The translations under genes were made by a program, and so were the position numbers. Positions 37,501 to 49,500 of a stretch of 64,000 nt of DNA are shown piece after piece. The stretch is from contig NC_064827.1 in the NCBI RefSeq assembly GCF_024166365.1, forward strand, positions 75,903,135-75,967,134. The letters run 5' to 3'. Source of the DNA: Elephas maximus indicus (taxonomy: Eukaryota; Chordata; Mammalia; Proboscidea; Elephantidae). How positions within the stretch are numbered: the first letter of the stretch is position 1; the number at the start of each line of letters is the position of its first letter. The notes under the pieces are model-generated. The model was not told the origin of the DNA. It did no database searches and saw nothing but the letters and a program-made list of their open reading frames with translations.

Positions 37501-40500
37501 AGATGCCAGTAGTACCCTTCCAGTTTTGCAACAATCAAAAATGTCTCCAAATATTTTCAAATTTTCTCTGGGAGACCAAATGGTTCCCAGTTGAGAACCA
37601 CTGCTTTAGACAACAGGAATCCTGTAAGCAGAGGATAAAAATGGAGAGGAGGAAACATTTGAAGATGTAAATGGAGATAAATTTCCCAAAGTTAAAGAAA
37701 GATGAAAACATCGTCATCTCAGGTGCCAGAAGAAAAGAGCTCAGGTGACAAAAAAGAGAAGGAAGGAAAAACTCACTCCTTGCACTTACTGATTAAAGTA
37801 GAAGACTGCAGCCTTCAGTATGGATTACACCTGAATGTAAAGAAAAGAAAAATCCTCACAACTGGACCAATAAGCAACATCATGATAAATGGAGAAAATA
37901 TTGAAGTTGTCAAGAATTTCATTCTACTTGGATCAATAATCAATGCCCTTGGAAGCAGCAGTTAAGAAATCAAATGATGAATTGTATTGGACAAATCTAT
38001 ATCAAAAGATGTCTTTGAAGTTTTAAAAAGCAAAGATGTCACTTTGATGACTAAGGTGCGTGTGACGGAAACCATGATCTTTTCAACTGCCTCCTATGCA
38101 TGTGAAAGCTGGGCAATGAAAAAAGAAGACAGAAGAAGTAGTCATGCACTTGAATTGCGGTGTTGGCAAAGACTACTGAATGGACTACTTAAGGAACAAA
38201 AAGTCAGTCTTAGAAGAAATAAAACTGGAATGCTTCTTAGAAGTGAGGATGGCGAAACTTTGTCTTGCTTACTTTGGACACATCATCAGGAAAGACCAAT
38301 CCCAAGAAAAAGACATCCTGTTTGGTAAAGTAAGCAGAGGGGCAGGAAAAATGAGAGAACTCTCAATGAGATGGATTGACACAACAGCCACAACAATGGG
38401 CTCAAATATATCAAAGATCATGAAAATGGTACAGGACCAGACAACATTTTGTTGTCTTACATAAGAGCCCCAGAAGTCAGCCTACTTGAGGGCAACAATA
38501 ACAAACACATTATACTGACATAAAAGAATTTAAAGGGTGCAAGGTTCCAGAGAGAAAGAATGGCTCGCCTACAAAGGTACAATAATTCAACTGACTTAAG
38601 ACTTATCAATAGCAATACTGACTGCAAAGAGGAAGACAATGAAACAATACACTACTGAGAGAAAAAAAAAAAAAAAACCAAAAACAGAACATAAAATTTT
38701 ATACCCAGTCATTCCTTAGGGACACAAGACTGTAGAAGGTTTGCCACACAAAGTAACACACTAAGAACACTTCTGAGTAAGTGTTCAAATCACAAGGAAA
38801 ACAAATCCAGAAGATGCAAAAGATATAGGAAGTAAGGCTGATCAAGTACCTTGACAGAAGCTATTAGCAAAAAAAAAAAAAAAGGAGGAAATAAAGAAAT
38901 ATATTTAAAAAAATGAGCACTATGTATGTTACATCTCAAAACTGAAATCCTAGGGGGAGAGAAGAAATGTCAGGGGAGAGAAATCAGATTTGAAAGGTTT
39001 AAGAACTCCATAGTGGTAAACAGACATGTATATATATAGGTATGTGCTACGTTAATGGCAAACACCATAAAAAACAAAGCAGAATGCATAATTGTTCAAC
39101 TAGAAGAAAACTCTACCCTGTGAAATGGAAAGGGGGAGAAAAAGAAACAAATAGTACAGTAAATAGAAAATGTGAAATAAAAAAATGGCAGAAATAGTTC
39201 TAATGAAACATTAATTACAATAAATTACAATGCAAATGTATATGACAAAGATTCTCAGATTGGCTTAAAAAAAAAAAATCAGAACCAAGATATACAACAA
39301 CATGCTAACCGGAACATATTTAAGGAAACAAATAACATCAAAAGGCTGAATATGACAGAATGGAAAAATAAATACTATGTAAAAAATACTATAAAAAAAT
39401 ACTATACAAAAATCTACAAAAAAAAAAAAAATACTGCATAACTAAAAACTGAAAGATATATCACAAGAGGCAAAGAACATTATATACCGGTAAAGGAACA
39501 AGAAGATTAGACCTTTTGAGCAAACATACACTTAAAAAGACAGCCTAAAAAATAATAAAGAAAGGTCCAAACATCTCAAGTCATACAAAACACGAGGCTG
39601 CACGATCACAAGCTTAATGGCATGACCAGGGCAAGCTTGTATAGCTCTTTGGTGGGAATCCTGGGAATCCTGTTGTGCCCCTCAAATCCATCCTGGTCCC
39701 AGGTGAGATTTGGCAACAGTTGAGGACAGCTGTGTACTCTACATATCCTGCGTGCTGTGGCTGGCTAGGACTTGCAGGACAACTGAATTTACTGCCTTGT
39801 CTCCCAGTTAGCTGGCTTCCATTTTCTCAGCCCAGTATAAGGAGACCAGGCTGTGCCTGGCACCAACAATCCAGGGTTGCAGGGACCCACCCTCTGCCTC
39901 CTCAAGGGGGGTTGCCTGGGGATTCCCTACCCAGTCTTGCCTTCTCCTCCATGTCTCCTTGCCATGCAGAAGAAAAGACCTTTTACCACTTGAGAATAGG
40001 GACTGGAGAGAAGACAGGAAACTACTGAGGTATATCCAAATTCATGTTACCAAAGGATGCTTACTGCTAGGCTTCACTATATATCAAGCAACAACTGACA
40101 AATCTGCAATAAGAAATAGATAAAGCAACAAAAGTAGTTGGAGATTTAAAATATACACCTCTTGAATGGAATGCTCAAACTGACAAAAGACAAATTCTGA
40201 AGACCTGAAAAATTTGGTTTTGATCAAGCTATTTTATACACATACACACAATACACTTTCTTTTTGTGTGCATAAAGAAAATTTATAAAAGTAGACCACA
40301 TATTAGCTCATAAAAGACACAGAAAACTGATGCCATACAAACTATGTTCTCTAAATTTAAAGTAAAGTTAGGAATTAATAAAATAGCTACAGGCCCATGA
40401 CTGTTCATATTATTCTCTTTACTTTTGTATCTAAAATTTTTAATAAAAAGAAGCCCAAAATAGTCTGTTTGGAAGTCAAATAACTTAGTTAAAAATAATC

Positions 40501-43500
40501 TTTGAGTTAAAAATAAATCATGACGGATATTCAGAAATAGTTACAACTGAATTATATGAAAATACTTGATGTCAAAATTTATGGGATACATATAAAACAA
40601 CGTTTAGTGAAAAAAAGAAACCTTCAAGTAAAGTTACCAGGAAACAAGACAGATTAAAAAAATAAGCTAAGCATTCAACTCAAAAAATGAGAAAAACGAT
40701 GAAGCAGACCTAAAGAAATAGGAAGGAAAAAATAATAATAGGTAGAAATAAATAAAAAAGGGAATAAATATTTGAGTAGATAACAAAATCAAAAGCTAGT
40801 TCTTTCAAAGGATTAATAAGCTAGACCAGGGGTTGGTGTATTTTTTTTGTAAAGGACCAGATAAATATTTTAGGCTTTGTAGGATGAGTCGGAATCAAGG
40901 TGATGGCAATGGGTTTGTTTTTGGGTTTTTAGGCCATTTGGTCTCCGCGACAACTACTTGGCTGTGCCACTGTAGCAAGAAAGCAGCCATAGACAATCCG
41001 TACGTAAACGGGTATGCCCTTCCGAAACACTTAGCCTGAGGGTTGGACTTTGCCGACTCCTGAGATAGATCTCTGGCATCATTAATCAAGAAAAAAAGGA
41101 ATGAATATGCAAATGAACAAAATACAGAAACAGGGAAACACAGCAGAAATTAAGAGAAAGCAGTATTACATGTATTATGACATGCAAATACAGTATTAAA
41201 TGCTAATACATTTTAAGAGTATCATATGCTAATAAATTGGTAAACCAAGATGAAATGGATGAGTTTTTTGAAGAGAAAAAAATGTCAAAATCATTGCAGA
41301 AGAAATGGAGAATCTGAAGTGTCTAACAGGAATAAACATTGAAATGGTAATCCATTTCTTTCCCGAAAAATGGTCCAGATGGTTTTACAGTTGAATTCTG
41401 CCAAATTTACACAAGATAGTAATTTTGAATACATTGTATTTTAACCTAAATTCTTTCAGAAAATAGAAAAACCAAAAGCTGCCCAGCTCTTTATGCAAGG
41501 CTAGTGTAACATGATTCTAAAATGTATTCGATTTATAAACAGATATAAAAATTGTAAATAAAGTATTAGCTAACCAAATCTGGAAGCTTACTACAAAAAT
41601 AATACATTGAGTAGTAGTTATCCCAGGAGTGCAATGCAATGACGGTTCAACATCAGAAAATCTATGAATGTGATTCACCACATTAATAGACTAAACAATA
41701 AAAATTTTATGATTTTTTTTCAACCAATGCAGTTGAAACATTTGATAGAGTTCCACATAGCTATGATTTTAAAAAACAAACACAAAAGCAAAGATGAGAA
41801 GACAGGAAAGGGCAGGAAAACTGGACAAATGGACACGGGGAACCCGAGGTAGAAAAGGGGAGACTGCTGACACACTGAGGAGACTGCAACCAATACCACA
41901 AAAACAATTACTGTATAAATTTCTGAATGAGAAACTAATTTGCGCTGTAAACTTTCACCTAAAGCACAATTAAAAAAAAAAAATTCTTAGCAAACTGGAG
42001 GGGAACTTCCTTAACTCTGTAAAAATTAAATACCAAAACCTACTGCAAACTTCCTAGCAAATGAAGAAACTTCAGGTGCATTCTCTTTAAGATTAAAAAC
42101 AAAGCAAGGCTGTCACTATCACTGCTCCTGTTAATACAGTGCTGGAGGCCCCCCCCAATGGTTTAAGGACGGAGAAAGGAATAAGAGGTACAAGGATTGA
42201 AGGGAAAAAAAAGCTGTCATTATTTATGGAAGATACGATTATCTGCTTTATATAATACTTACATAAAGCATTATAATGGTATGTGCAAAGAGCTGGACAT
42301 GGAAAACCAAACAGGAAGAACACGCTCGGCGTTTCTCAAGCTGAAAGAACTGGAGAAAAAATTCAGGCCTCGAGTTGCAATAGTGAAGGAGTCCATGGGG
42401 AAAATATTAAACAACACAGGAGGCATCAAAAGAAGATGGAAGGAGTACACAGAGTCATTATACCAAAAAGAATTAGTCGATATTCAACCATTTCAAGAGG
42501 TGGCATATGATCAGGAACCGATGGTACTGAAGGAAGAAGTCCACGCTGCTCTGAAGGCACTGGCAAAAAACAAGGTTCCAGGAATTGATGGAATATCAAT
42601 TGAGATGTTTCAACAAACAGATGCAGCGCTGAAGGTGCTCACTCGTCTATGCCAAGAAAAATGGAAGACAGCTACCTGGCCAACTGACTGGAAGAGATCC
42701 ATATTTATGCCTATTCCCAAGAAGATGATCCAACCGAATATGGAAATTATAGAACAATATCATTAATATCACACGCAAGCAAAATTTTGCTGAAGATCAT
42801 TCAAAAACGGCTGCAGCAGTATATCGACAGGGAACTGCCAGAAATTCAGACAGGTTTCAGAAGAGGATGTGGAACCAGGGATATCATTGCTGATGTCAGA
42901 TGGATCCTGGCTGAAAGCAGAAAATACCAGAAGGATGTTTACCTGTGTTTCATTGACTATGCAAAGGCATTCGACTGTGTGGATCATAACAAACTATGGA
43001 TAACACTACAAAGAATGGGAATTCCAGAACACTTAACTGTGCTCATGAGGAACCTTTACATAGATCAAGAGGCAGTTGTTCGGACAGAACAAGGGGATAC
43101 TGATTGGTTTAAAGTCAGGAAAGGTGTGCGTCAGGGTTGTATTCTTTCACCATACCTATTTAATCTGTACACTGAACAAATAATACGAGAGGCGGGACTA
43201 TATGAAGAAAAACGGGGCATCAGGATTGGAGGAAGACTTACTAACAACCTGCGTTATGCAGATGACACACCTTGCTTGCTGAAAGTGAAAAGGACTTGAA
43301 GCACTTACTAATGAAGATCAAAGACCACAGCCTTCAGTATGGATTACACCTCAACATAAAGAAAACAAAAATCCTCACAACTGGACCAATGAGCAACATC
43401 ATGATAAACGGAGAAAAGACTGAAGTTGTCAAGGATTTCATTTTACTTGGATCCACAATCAACAGCCATGGAAGCAGCAGTCAAGAAATCAAAAGACACA

Positions 43501-46500
43501 TTGGATTGGGCAAATCTGCTGCAAAGGACCTCTTCAAAGTGTTGAAGAACAAAGATGTCACCTTGAAGACTAAGGTGCAGCTGACCCAAGTCATGTTATT
43601 TTCAACCACATCATATGCATGTGAAAGCTGGGCAATGAATAAGAAAGACTGGAAGAAGAGTTGACGCCTTCGAATTGTGGTATTGGTGAAGAATATTGAA
43701 TATACCATGGACTGCCAAAAGAATGAACAAATATGCCTTGGAAGAAGTGCAGCCAGAATGCTCCTTAGAGGCAAGGATGGCGAGACTGGGTCTTACATAC
43801 TTTGGACATGTTGTCAGGAGGGATCAGTCCCTGGAGAAGGACATCATGCTTGGCAGAGTACAGGGTCAACGGAAAAGAGGAAGACCCTCAACAAGGTGGA
43901 TTGACACAGTGGCTCCAACAATGAGCTCAAGCATAACAATGATTGTAAGGATCGTGTGGGACCGGGCAGTGTTTCATTCTGTTGTGCATAGGGTCGCTAT
44001 GAGTCGGAACCGACTCGATGGCACCTAACAACAACAACAACGATTATCTGCTAGGGGAAAAAAAAAAAACAATATTAGAATAAGAGAATTCGGCAGGGTT
44101 GAAATATCTAATGCAAACAGATAATGGGCTTGGCTGCTAACTAAAAAGTTGGCAGTTTGATTTAACCCAGAGGCACCTTGGAAAAAAAGCCTGGCAATCT
44201 AAGTCCGACAAAGCAGTCACTGAAAACCCTATGGGCACAGTTCTACTCTCACACACGGTCATTGTGAGTCGGAATCAAGTCCACAGCAACTGGTGGTAAC
44301 AGTGGTGGCAATATCTAAGACGGATAGATTGGTTGAATAACTTTGGATGGAACAATGATGATAAAGTGGGAAGAATGAAGAAAATGACTAACTCAACAGT
44401 AAGATCCAAAAAACAGTCCCTCCAAAAGGAAAAACTCTGACCCAAGGAGATTGTCAATCATAGCCATGTCATCCAACCAGGCTGCCACCCAAACACAGGA
44501 AAACACTGGGAATGAGGTCAGTACCCGAGTCTCCAGGATGCCAATGGTGGTGGCCTGGATGTTTCTGGTGGCCGACAGCTTCTGTCTGGTATCCTCCAAA
44601 TTCTGCTCAGCAACTATTTTCTTTAAGTTGAAGGCGGGTAAAAGAAAATAGTCATTTTTCCAATGAATAAGTATTTATTGATATTTATGACACTATGATT
44701 TGTGCTAGGCACAAGGAACACTTTTTTACTTTTTAAATAACATTATTCGGAAAAAATTCACATATCATAAGGTATGCACAGATAAATTTGACACAGCTCC
44801 TTATGCTAATTGCTGGGACAAAAGACTAAGACCAAGAAAATATAGTGCAACAAGTGTCCTAAAGAGGAAGCACAGGGACGGAGGTACTCACTGCCTCAGG
44901 GGAAGGGGGAGGCTTCACAATTCCCAGGTGGCTGGAGGGTGGGGAATCATCCCAGGCAGAGGAAGCAGCATGACCAATAGAATGGAGAAGTGAAACAACC
45001 TGGGGCCTTCCCAGGACTACAACTTGTTAAAAGTCAAAAAGATGGTGGGTTTATGTCAAGAACTGAGACTAGAAAGCTAGGCAAAAGGCCAAATCATGGA
45101 GGATCTCTATGCTGCAAAAAGGAGTTTGAACTTCATTCTGTAGCCAATATTTTTCAAAGTGGGGTCTTCTCAACACTGGCATTATACTTACCTTGGGTAT
45201 TGTTAAACTTAAGGCCTAACTCCAGGCTTACTGAAACGGGACTTTCTGAGGGTAGGGCCAGAGATACATATCTTAAGCAAATTCTCCAAGTAATTCTTAT
45301 GCACACTAAACTTAGTAAACCACTGTTATAATAATGGTGATGGCACAACAATAATATTAAGAGCTGACATACACTGATTTCCTACTATGTTGCAAGTACC
45401 ATTCTAAGCACTTCACATAGTGCTGATTTTGTTTGTGACTGTGCTACAGAATAAAATTGCTCTATAGGGTTTTCTTGGCTATAATCTTTACAGAAGCAGA
45501 TTTCCAGGCCTTTTTCTTCTGTGGTGCCGCTGGGTGGGTTTGAATTGCCAACCTTTTGGTTACTAGTCAAGTGCAAACCATCTGCACCAACCAGGGACCT
45601 TTAAGCATGTCACATATTGTAACTCATTTAATCCTAACAACAATTTTATGAGTTTGGTATCATTAACCCTACTTTACAGATGACAAAACATACACAAAGA
45701 GATTAAGCTACTTGCTCTAAGTTGCAAGCTAGTAAGAAGAAGAGGCAAGATACCAACCAAGGCAGTTTGATTCTAGAAATCAATTTACACCCTAAGAACC
45801 AACATTATATTCACTGTAGGGGAGCTAGGGAAGATGTTTAAGGGAGTGATATGATCAGAAATGCTGTTTAAGAAGCTTAGTTTGGCAGTTGTGTGTAGAA
45901 GACTGTGCTAGAGGGCGAAGGAAGAGACTGCTGCTGGTAGACCATTCTGGAGACAGTTAATACAGACTAGGTTAGAGTTGCTGGAAGCCCTGAAGTACAG
46001 CAGTGGCTGTTAAAAAAAAAAAAAACAAAAAAACTAACCCATTGCTGTTGAGTCAATTCCAACTCACAGCAACCCTACAGGAAAGAGTAGAACTGCCCCA
46101 CAGGGTTTCAAAGGAGCAGCCGGTAGATTCAAACTGCTGACCTTTTGGTTAGCAGCCAAGCTCTTAACCACTGCGCCATCAGGGCTCCGAAGTGGCAGAG
46201 GGATGAAGATATTTAGTTGAAACTACCTGAAGACAGAAAGCGAGTGTTTAATCTAGGATAATCCCCCTAGGTTTTAGCTGGATCACCTTTGTCATGGTGA
46301 TGCCATTCACTGGGATACAAAGAGGAAGAGGAGTAGAATGCAGGAGGATGAGCTCAGATCTGATGAAACGTAAGCCGTTTTCCAGCTCTCTAGCTCTAAA
46401 ATTCTAGGATTTCATGAAATCTTAAGTGTCACCACTGCCTTTCCAACCCTGGTGGTATAAAGAGAAGTAAAATCACCTCTTTTAGGAGTTCTTGCACATG

Positions 46501-49500
46501 CTCTTCCCCTGATAAATTCTGTTCCAGTCTCTTCTCCAACGATGTGACCTTCTCCTGCAAATGGGTGATGAAGTTTTCCTTTTCTTGAGCTTCAGCAGTG
46601 ACCTACAAGTGAAAGCAGAGGAGATCATATTACACTAAAAACCTTCTCCACCTCCCTTTCTGTCTCCGGTGGGACCATCATGTTTCCCTGAGATTCTGTT
46701 CTCAACTGTATCCTATAAGAACATAAAAGATGCAGGATCAGAACCCAGCAACCTTCAGAGATCCAGTTCAGATCTAACACAGCAAGAGGCAAATGCTCTC
46801 CCCAATTCAAGCGACAGATTCACCTGCTAGAAAAGGTGTAAGATTTGAAGTCAGAAGCCACAAATTTGCACCCATCAATTTTTTTTTTTTATTACTAACT
46901 TTGGGCAGTTCTACTCTGTCCTATAGGGTCGCTTTGAGTCGGAATCGTCTCGACGGCACTGGGTTTTTTGTTTTTTTTTTTATTACTAACTATAGGGTTG
47001 CTATAGTGGAATCGACTTGATGACAAGTTTTTTTTTTTTTTTTTTAATTACTAACTCTGGACACTCTCCCTAATTCTTCTTTGCTGGGCTCCTTCTCCTT
47101 TACCTGCATTTAAATTCTGAAGTTCCTCAAGGAGTAATTCTAAGCCTCCCCCTCTCTTCCCTCTCTCAGTTTCTTCTATTCACATCCTTGGCTTCAATTA
47201 CCACAGGCATATAGCGATTCTAAAATCTGAGACACTCTAAAGCTCTCCACTGTATTCCACACTTATGTATCCATGGCCTGCTGGCTATGCCCACTTGGAT
47301 TTATTATAACTCAAACTCAACATAGCCAAAATGGAATTGATGCTTCTATGCTCAGTGGCATGCCAGATCAAGGTACCCTGACTAACCCTCCTGTTCAAAG
47401 TAACAAAAAAATGCTGAAAAAATATTTAAAAAAAATTTTTTAAATGTACTAATGAACTGGTGGAAACTCTAAGGCAAGTCTAATCTATAGTGATTAAAGA
47501 TTAGTGGCTGGTAGGAGTTGGGAGTGGGGATTCACTGGAAGAGGCGTAAGAGAACCATTTGGGGTGACAGAAATTTTCTGTATCTTGATTGTGGTAGTAG
47601 TGGTTTCGTGGGTACATATTTGCCAAATCTCATTACATTACACATCTGAAAAGTGTGCATTTTGTTATATGTAAATCACACCTCATAAAATTGATTTAAA
47701 AAACACAAAGCAATTTCTTTAACCTGATAAAAATCGACAGAAAATACAATACTTGTTGGTAAAACACTGAAGTTTGAGAATAAGATAGCTTGCCTTTTGA
47801 AATTATGGTCACTGCTATACCTGACATCTTATCTAGCAGAATAAGGCAAGGAAAAAAAAGGTGTAAGAATTGGAAAAAAACAAAATTGTCATTATTCACA
47901 GATTATATGACTGCTATTAAAGAAACTCAAGAGAATCTATAGATTCATTATTAGAGTTAATAAGTTATACAAAAAATCAATATATAAAAATATTTCTATA
48001 TGCCAGCAACACATAGAAAAATAACTTTTAAAATGACACAATTTACAATCGGTATAAAAATTAAAGCACCTGGAATAAACTTGACAAGAGATAACAAACC
48101 TTTATGGGGACAATTACAGAACCTTATTGATAGACATTAAAAATAAAAACCAACACTAAATAGTTGGAGAGAGGCTACATTCTTGGATAAGAAAATTCAC
48201 ATCATAAAGCAATCAAAGATCCCCAAACGGATCTGTAGATTCAATGCAGTTCTAATTAACAACCCAACAGGTTTTTCTGAGGAAACTGATAAGCTGTTCT
48301 GTAGAAGAGCAATGGGCCAAGAATATCCAAGACACTCCTAAAAAGAGCACTAGATAGGGAGATACTAGGACTTGTCCTAATAATACAGCTAATAAGGCAG
48401 TGTATAGTATTTGGTACAATACTGAAGCAGCACATATCAGAAAACCTAGGAGCAGTCCCATGTACATATGGAAACTGGAATTGTGACAAAACTGAAATTG
48501 CGTATCAGTAAGGAAAGAACAAGGAGCAATGGTGATGCAATGGTTAAGCGCGCAGCTGCTAACGAAAAGGATGGTGGTTCAAACCCACCAGGTCCTCTGC
48601 AGGAGAAAGATGTGGCAGTCTGCTTCCATGAAAATTACAGCTTTGGAAACCTTATGGTGCAGTTCTACTCTTGAATACAGGGTGGCTATGAGTTGGAATC
48701 GACTCGATGGCACACAACATCACTACCACCAAGAAAAAAACAGATTTTTAAATAAATGGTAACCCCCCTACCCCCCCGCCAAAAAGAATGTGGGTCCCTT
48801 TCTTATACCAAAATTGAATTTTAGGTATAATAAAGACCACGCCAAACTATAAGACTTTAATATAATAATATGGAAGAATACGGTTATGATCCCGGGTAAG
48901 GAAAGATTCCTTTAAAAAGATAAAAGCACAAACTTAAATTTCAACTAATATATACTAAGAGCATATATTCATCAGGAGACATCATAAAGAGTGTGAAGAT
49001 AAGCCAAAACTGGGAGAAGATATTTGCGACCCATATAACTGACAAAGACAAATGGATGGCACCCAGGATATATATAAAGAGCTTCTACAATCAATGAGAA
49101 AAAGAAAACTAAACAGAAAAATGGACAAAAGATTTGAGCCAGCACTTCACAGAAGACCATCACTGACCAATAAACATGAAAAGATGACACACCTCATTGG
49201 TAATATGAAAAATGCAAAATAAAATCTCAGTAATTATTTCATACCCACCAGACTGGCAAAAATTAAAAGTCTGACAATACCACATGTTTGCAAAAAAGCA
49301 GAATAACTCAAACTCTTACACACTGCTGGTAGGGGTGTTTAAATTATTACAATTACGATGAAAAACAATTGGGCATTATCTGGTAAAGCTGAACATGTAC
49401 GTATCTTGTGGCTCAACCTTTTCACATCTTGTATATACCCTAGAGTAACTCCTGCTCAGGTACAGACAAATGCTCACAGGTTTGTATCCTTTCATCATAC

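Larger units (their letters stand above)
36285..39580 (+). repeat. HAL1/L1-like mosaic with nested insertions
   Basis: Starts like an L1 5' region (TCTGGTTCCTGCCAAGTCGG). It continues with ORF1-type A-rich text (ATCTTAGAATTACTGGAACA, AAACTCGTGAGCTGGAAAAT) and ORF1-derived text after 38460 (GTACAATAATTCAACTGACT). A hAT-like element (37390-37605) and an RTE copy (37778-38461) interrupt it. Sub-family is uncertain and decay is heavy. Confidence 0.5.
40600..42247 (+). repeat. Old L1 ORF2 fragment with nested insertions
   Basis: Typical decayed ORF2 text: GGTCCAGATGGTTTTACAG, TTGAATTCTGCCAAATTTAC, TTATCCCAGGAGTGCAATGC, AATGTGATTCACCACATTAA and AGGCTGTCACTATCACTGCT. It resumes after the RTE insertion at about 44053 (AATATTAGAATAAGAGAATT). 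A hAT-like element (40827-41062) and an L1 tail (41775-41980) are nested in it. Confidence 0.65.

Noticed and set aside
39675-40028. 117-codon plus-strand open frame
   Set aside because: Low-complexity Pro/Leu/Ser-rich read inside an intron insert; no homologue recognised and no splice context.
42197-43664. RTE reverse transcriptase as a possibly active element
   Set aside because: At least three frame changes, 5' truncation and lack of the endonuclease region make it inactive.
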